From the NCBI GenBank assembly GCA_002914845.1, contig JXTC01000053.1, positions 1,260,398 to 1,324,397 on the forward strand: a stretch of DNA of 64,000 nt. Reading direction: 5' to 3'. This DNA comes from Trema orientale. Taxonomy: Eukaryota; Streptophyta; Magnoliopsida; Rosales; Cannabaceae. Shown piece by piece: positions 59,831-64,000 of the stretch (position 1 is the stretch's first letter; every line of letters starts with the position of its first letter). The translations under genes and the position numbers were made by a program. The notes beneath the pieces are model-generated. The model did not search any database. It saw nothing but the letters and a program-made list of their open reading frames with translations, and was not told the DNA's origin.

Positions 59831-61011
59831 TGATAATTATCATTTTCCTAATTATTTTAGTTATAGATTCATATAGTTTTTATTATTTTATTTATATTTT
59901 TAGCTTAATTTTAATTGCTTTTGTGTTTTTAGGTATTTTTGGTGAAAAAGGAGACAAAGGAACAAAACCGAAGTGAAAACAGGATGAAATTACGAAGAGC
60001 ACAAAACTGGGCTAAAATAGGATCTAGTGCCATGGTGCCAACATCACAACGCTGGAAAAAATAAGGCACTAGAAATTCAGCACCCTAGCATTGAGCCATG
60101 AGTGTCGTAGCACTGGAAGTCTTTACACAACGTGTTTTTGACGAATTTAAGTCTTTCTCAACCTTCTAACTCGTCCAATTAATTGCAATTATGCCATTAA
60201 CGAGTCTTGGCCTGTAAATAGACCATTTTGGGTCATAAATAAGATATATAAGTATATTCTTAGAGAGAGAAACTCAGCCTAGAATCATAGAGTGCTTAGA
60301 GAAGGAAGGAAGAGGATGAGATAGTAATGTTGTGGATTCAAGATGCTTTTGTTCAGAATTGTCACTTCATTCCTAGTGTTTCTGTATCATATTCCTTGTG
60401 TTTCCTATGTCTTTTAGTTTAACAATTATGTTAGGCTAGTCTTTTATTTAGCTAAGGGTCTATTGAAACCCTAGCCATGTAGTCAATTCCTTTGCTATAT
60501 GAACCTATGATTTTCTGTTCAATATATTGAGGTTGTTTATATTTGTTTGTATTATTATTATAATTTGTGTTTATTATTTGCGTGGCCAACTAAATAGTTT
60601 ATGTGAATTGTATGTTGCTAAATTTATATTTGAGTGTTTGAAAAGCTTGAATTCTACATAACAGATCTTGATTAATTGAAGTCATTTGAATAGATTAATT
60701 AGGATGGAAGATATGACACGAATTGAGATGATCTATGTTTGTAGATTCTTAAATTCAGATTGACTTAATCCTTGAAATTTAATACTTCTATTAAATTGTA
60801 CATTTGCCAATAGTTTAATAGGAAGACTAGGATATTTGTCCAATACACTAGAAGGAAATAAGCTAGTGTTGTGTTTCTAGGTTAGTCTAGGTTAATAACG
60901 TTAATAGAATTATAATGGTCGGATTCTAATAGCTTAATTAGGAATAATTAGGCTTTGATTTTCTATAACCGGTTCTTTGTGGGATCAATCCTTTCTTACT
61001 ACTGTGCAACG

Positions 61012-61610
61012 TTAATTAGGATTCGGAGGCTGAGAATGGGAAGGTTTTTGTTCGGGGGAGGAGAATACCATTTGATAGTAAAACCACCAACCAGTACTAC
61101 TCCACCCCTGACATACAAGTAGATGGCTAAAGTGAGTATTTGGATGGCAATCCGAATTTGGAGGAGATGGTAACTACACTTTACGGTGCGACTTATCAAT
61201 GAAGGATGATATCAGATGGGGTGATCGTGAAAGACATGCTCGCTCGTTATCTCAACCGTTATGCCAAGATTTGGAATCATTTTATCCATAGTTGACTTAT
61301 GCCTAGCACTCGTTACAACCATGTGACTAAGGACCATATGATACTACTTTTTTGCCTCATGACGGGGTGTTCTATTGATATTAGGAAAGTCATCCATGCC
61401 AGCATCATGACCACCTTGCGTCACAAGAAGTATGTCCTGTGTTTTCCCTCTCTTATCAATATGTTGTGCAAGAATGCATGTATGAAATGGGATGCTAGTG
61501 AGACAATTGTGTGCCCCAGAATGCCATTACTGAGACTTTTATTCTTAAGTCGACCGATGGTCTGTCCTTAGGAGCTGGTTCTTTAGGGACTACACTTGCC
61601 CGTCCTGTAA
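61012..61610 (+). pseudogene. Plant-transposon-protein (Transposase_32-like) relic
   Basis: The frame reads FVRGRRIPFDSKTTNQYYST, a stop, NPNLEEMVTTLYGATYQ, a stop, LARYLNRYAKIWNHFI, then PSTRYNHVTKDHMILLFCLM and IDIRKVIHASIMTTLRHKK. This is the pattern of the 'putative plant transposon protein' domain often found in gypsy elements of this group. Several stops are present and the frame shifts near 61540. The remaining sequence to 61860 includes an acidic stretch (NEDDEDELGGNDEEE). Confidence 0.65.
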
Positions 61611-62039
61611 CGCTATCTATGTGCCAGACTACTTCCATGACCATACTTGAGAGGATGAAGCACCTAAAGGAGCAGTAGACTACCTCGCCAACTACACTTC
61701 TAGTTGCTTTTAGACATTTGAGCAGTTGTTATGGTAGGGATTCTCTGGGATTGCTAGTGACCTCAATGACATTCCCAGCATTCCACCATATCTAGCCCAC
61801 AGTTCAGCCAATGAGGACGATGAAGATGAGCTAGGTGGCAATGATGAGGAGGAGTAGAGTTGAAAGAGAGAGTTATGAGGGTCATGAGAGAGAGGGCGGC
61901 CAGAAACACATTTTTCAGAGTTATTATAGCTCTAGGGGGTTTTCTTTAGCCTTTTTCCTTTCCTTTTCGTTCATCTGTACTTTTAATCATACATTAAGGG
62001 CAATGTATAGACTAAGTGTTAGGGGGGGAGGGAGGTGAA

Positions 62040-63528
62040 TATCTCTTAGGTACTTGTGTTTTTCTTTTTCTAAACTGCTACTATATGCTATTTGTACTTA
62101 TCTTGTTTTATTTTTCTTTAGTTAAGTATTTTAGTTTTTCATTATTTTTCTTGCCTTTCTTTTTCAATTTAGTTATGTTTTGAGTGAGTTTTAGGCGCAA
62201 TTTTTCAATTATAATGATGAGTGTCATGATTAGTTTTAGCTTTGATGGATGATAAGCACTGTGATAATTCTAGGTCATTCTAGGATTAATGTGCTTGGAA
62301 GATAGTCATGCTTGTGTTTTGTTTATGTGTAACCAGAGTCAATTGTGCAAAAAAATTACATGTTTTAGTTTATTTTTCCTATAGTTTTGCTTAAGTTGTT
62401 GCCTTAATTTTGTGATACAGATTAAAGGTTAGAGCTCTCTTAGAGATGTATTGATTAGGCGAACTAGCAATCGTGTATGACCTAAAAAATGATTAAGGCA
62501 ACTTGAATTTTAACCACCATAGCCAAATATGCCAGTTCCTTGATTCGATGTCTAAGGACATCCCCTTAGTTAACTAATTTGAGCCTATATATATATATCT
62601 GTTTGTTTAGTTACCATATTTTATCCTTTTTTCCTAGCTTAACTACATTTTTCTTTACCCTTGGTTCTATGATTGATTAGAGTAAGGGACAATATGAGGG
62701 ACTTCAAGAGAAGTTTGGGTTGAATGAAAAAGATAAGATTGGGGGAATTCCTAGTGTCAAATAAAGTAAGCGAATTAGAAGGATTTGAGGAATTACTCAG
62801 TTTTGAAAAGAAAAATGACGATGAAGAATATACAAAAATGGAGATGAAAAAAAAGAAAAAAATTAAAGAGAAGAAATTTTTTTTTTTTGAAAAATAGTTT
62901 CATCTCTGTGTGCAATTAAGTGAGAAATTCATTATTTTATGTATTATTTGTGAGCAATTCTAATATGAGTTGTGAATGGTTGGTTAGATTGAAGAAAAGG
63001 CCCAACAATATTAAATTTGGCCTTGTGATTTTCTTAGAGTAAGAATGTTCTTATATGAGTGTATTATTTTGTCTCTTACTCTATGAAATTTTAGGATCCT
63101 TTGACTTTATATCTTATCTAGTGGCCACGTTATAACCTTGTGAAAGACTTTTTGATTTCAGGAATTACCTTCAGTATGGTGTTGATATCATTGAAAAGAG
63201 AGCGTATGATTATAGTCCTGTAAATAGGAAAAGAGTGATAATCTAGGCGAAATATATAGGAACAATTTCTAAGATTTTGTACAGATTATTTACTTTTGAC
63301 TTTGGATTGGTATATGCATGCATGGGTGTATTTTGTTGGAAAGGTGTGATAGCCTGAGAATGATGGTAAATTTGATCTGTGTAAGTCAGAAGTTGAGGTG
63401 AATAATTATGCATGATGTTTAGAATTATAAGCTAGGAGGTTGTTTAGAGTGTTTAGTTTAAAGTCAGTTTAGGTTAATCTCAAGTTCCCTTTGCTCGAGG
63501 ACTAGCAAAGTTCAAGTGCATGGGAATA
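62040..63528 (+). other. Non-coding 3' internal region of the gypsy
   Basis: T- and A-rich sequence with purine tracts (TTAGGGGGGGAGGGAGG at 62020-62036; GATTGGGGGAATTCC at 62736-62750), a (TA)n patch at 62587-62600 and low-complexity AAAGAAAAAAATTAAAGAG near 62850. No gene is seen. Confidence 0.5.
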
Positions 63529-63878
63529 TGATAGGTGTCATTTTCCTAATTATTTTGGTTATAGATTTATATATTTTTTATTAGTTTATTATATTTTTAG
63601 CTTAATTTTAGTTGTTTTTGTGTTTTTAGGTGTTTTGATGAAAATGGAGACAAAGGAACAAAATCAAAGTGCAAACAGGAGAAAAATACGAAGAGCACAA
63701 AACTGCACTAAAATAGGGTCCAGCACCGCAGTGCCAAACCCCGAGCACTGCGGCGCTAGCATCACAACACAGAAAAAAAATAAGGCACTAGAAACTCAGC
63801 GCTTCAATGCTTAGCCCTGAGTGCCGTGACATTGGAAGTCCGTATACAACACATTCTTGACGAATTTAAGTCCTTCTC
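63529..63878 (+). repeat. 3' LTR of the gypsy, first 350 bases
   Basis: It aligns with 59831-60170, then departs abruptly after CTTCTC at 63878, where new sequence beginning TGTTAGGAACC enters. Confidence 0.8.
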
Positions 63879-64000
63879 TGTTAGGAACCATCATATGGCA
63901 CAGCAGAAGGTGGTGGGTGTAAAAAATCAAAATTTTACACCCATATCAGAGTTTAGGAATCAATATAGTTTTGTTGTTTTAATACATAGAATAAAAAAAA
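63879..64000. mobile_element. Start of another insertion, cut by window end
   Basis: The sequence begins TGTTAGGAACCATCATATGG, a TG start as in an LTR, exactly where the host LTR stops matching. The expected second copy of TTCTC would lie beyond the window, so this cannot be confirmed here. Confidence 0.4.

Larger units (their letters stand above)
59831..63878 (+). mobile_element. Ty3/gypsy element with plant-transposon ORF
   Basis: A direct repeat starting TGATAATTATCATTTTCCTA (59831) and TGATAGGTGTCATTTTCCTA (63529) marks the two LTRs. The 5' LTR runs to about 61010. The 3' LTR is visible for 350 bases before it breaks at 63879. The phrase TTGCTCGAGGACTAGCAAAG just before the 3' LTR is common in Athila/Tat-type gypsy elements. 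No reverse transcriptase or integrase is seen and the primer site is lost, so it is a large-deletion derivative. Confidence 0.75.

Overview
This window looks like a repeat-dense stretch of a plant nuclear genome, probably a eudicot. It is AT-rich, and the only intact cellular gene I recognise is a small histidine-rich KS-type dehydrin at the extreme left (14-334), with a likely intron in its 3' untranslated region. Almost everything else is transposable-element sequence in layered nests. I placed most layers by finding paired ends and matching target-site duplications (TSDs) by eye; where I could not, the entry says so.

Layout. 1-1.0 kb: dehydrin. 1.4-3.8 kb: a MITE and a Tourist-type MITE nested inside a relative. 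3.9-5.2 kb: a LINE reverse-transcriptase tail (minus strand) and a Copia-like LTR with a primer-binding site. 5.87-16.68 kb: a non-autonomous Ty3/gypsy element with two ~1.5-kb LTRs. Its 5' LTR holds a solo LTR (TSD CCTAC), which itself holds a reversed chromovirus-type element (TSD AAAAT). Its 3' LTR holds a reversed 510-bp solo LTR (TSD ATCAC). 17.3-28.2 kb: a decayed Copia gag-pol interrupted by a 2.9-kb solo LTR (TSD ATCAT) and by a 4.5-kb internally deleted gypsy element (TSD CTGTG). 29.4-32.3 kb: another solo LTR of the same 2.9-kb family (TSD TCTTA). 32.3-34.8 kb: small foldback and Mutator-type MITEs with 9-bp TSDs.

35.37-58.29 kb: a CACTA (En/Spm) element of about 22.9 kb including insertions (about 8.6 kb without them), flanked by TAT. 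It carries a broken TNP2 transposase gene and a broken second gene joining a Ptta/En/Spm-type region to a Ulp1-type cysteine peptidase. Into it have gone a Mutator-type MITE, a deleted chromovirus (TSD GTAAA), a second Mutator-type MITE, and a 10.1-kb palindromic insertion. That last insertion (47012-57153) is the most unusual object here. It is one ~4.9-kb element carrying an inverted 5.2-kb copy of itself, and both copies are filled with arrays of GACA/TGTC words in ~660-bp tandem units plus a zinc-knuckle fragment resembling the tail of Mutator-like transposases. The insertion separates the peptidase His/Asp region from its Gln/Cys region. 59.83 kb to the right edge: another gypsy element with a plant-transposon-protein remnant. 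Its 3' LTR is itself interrupted at 63879 by something running off the window.

The coding remnants do not form a working pathway; they are parts of independent, mostly dead elements. Stops that look like C-to-T or G-to-A changes are frequent, as expected for methylated plant repeats. A run of N (22978-23085) and two single N's (7001, 9838), each adjoining a duplicated segment, mark assembly seams.
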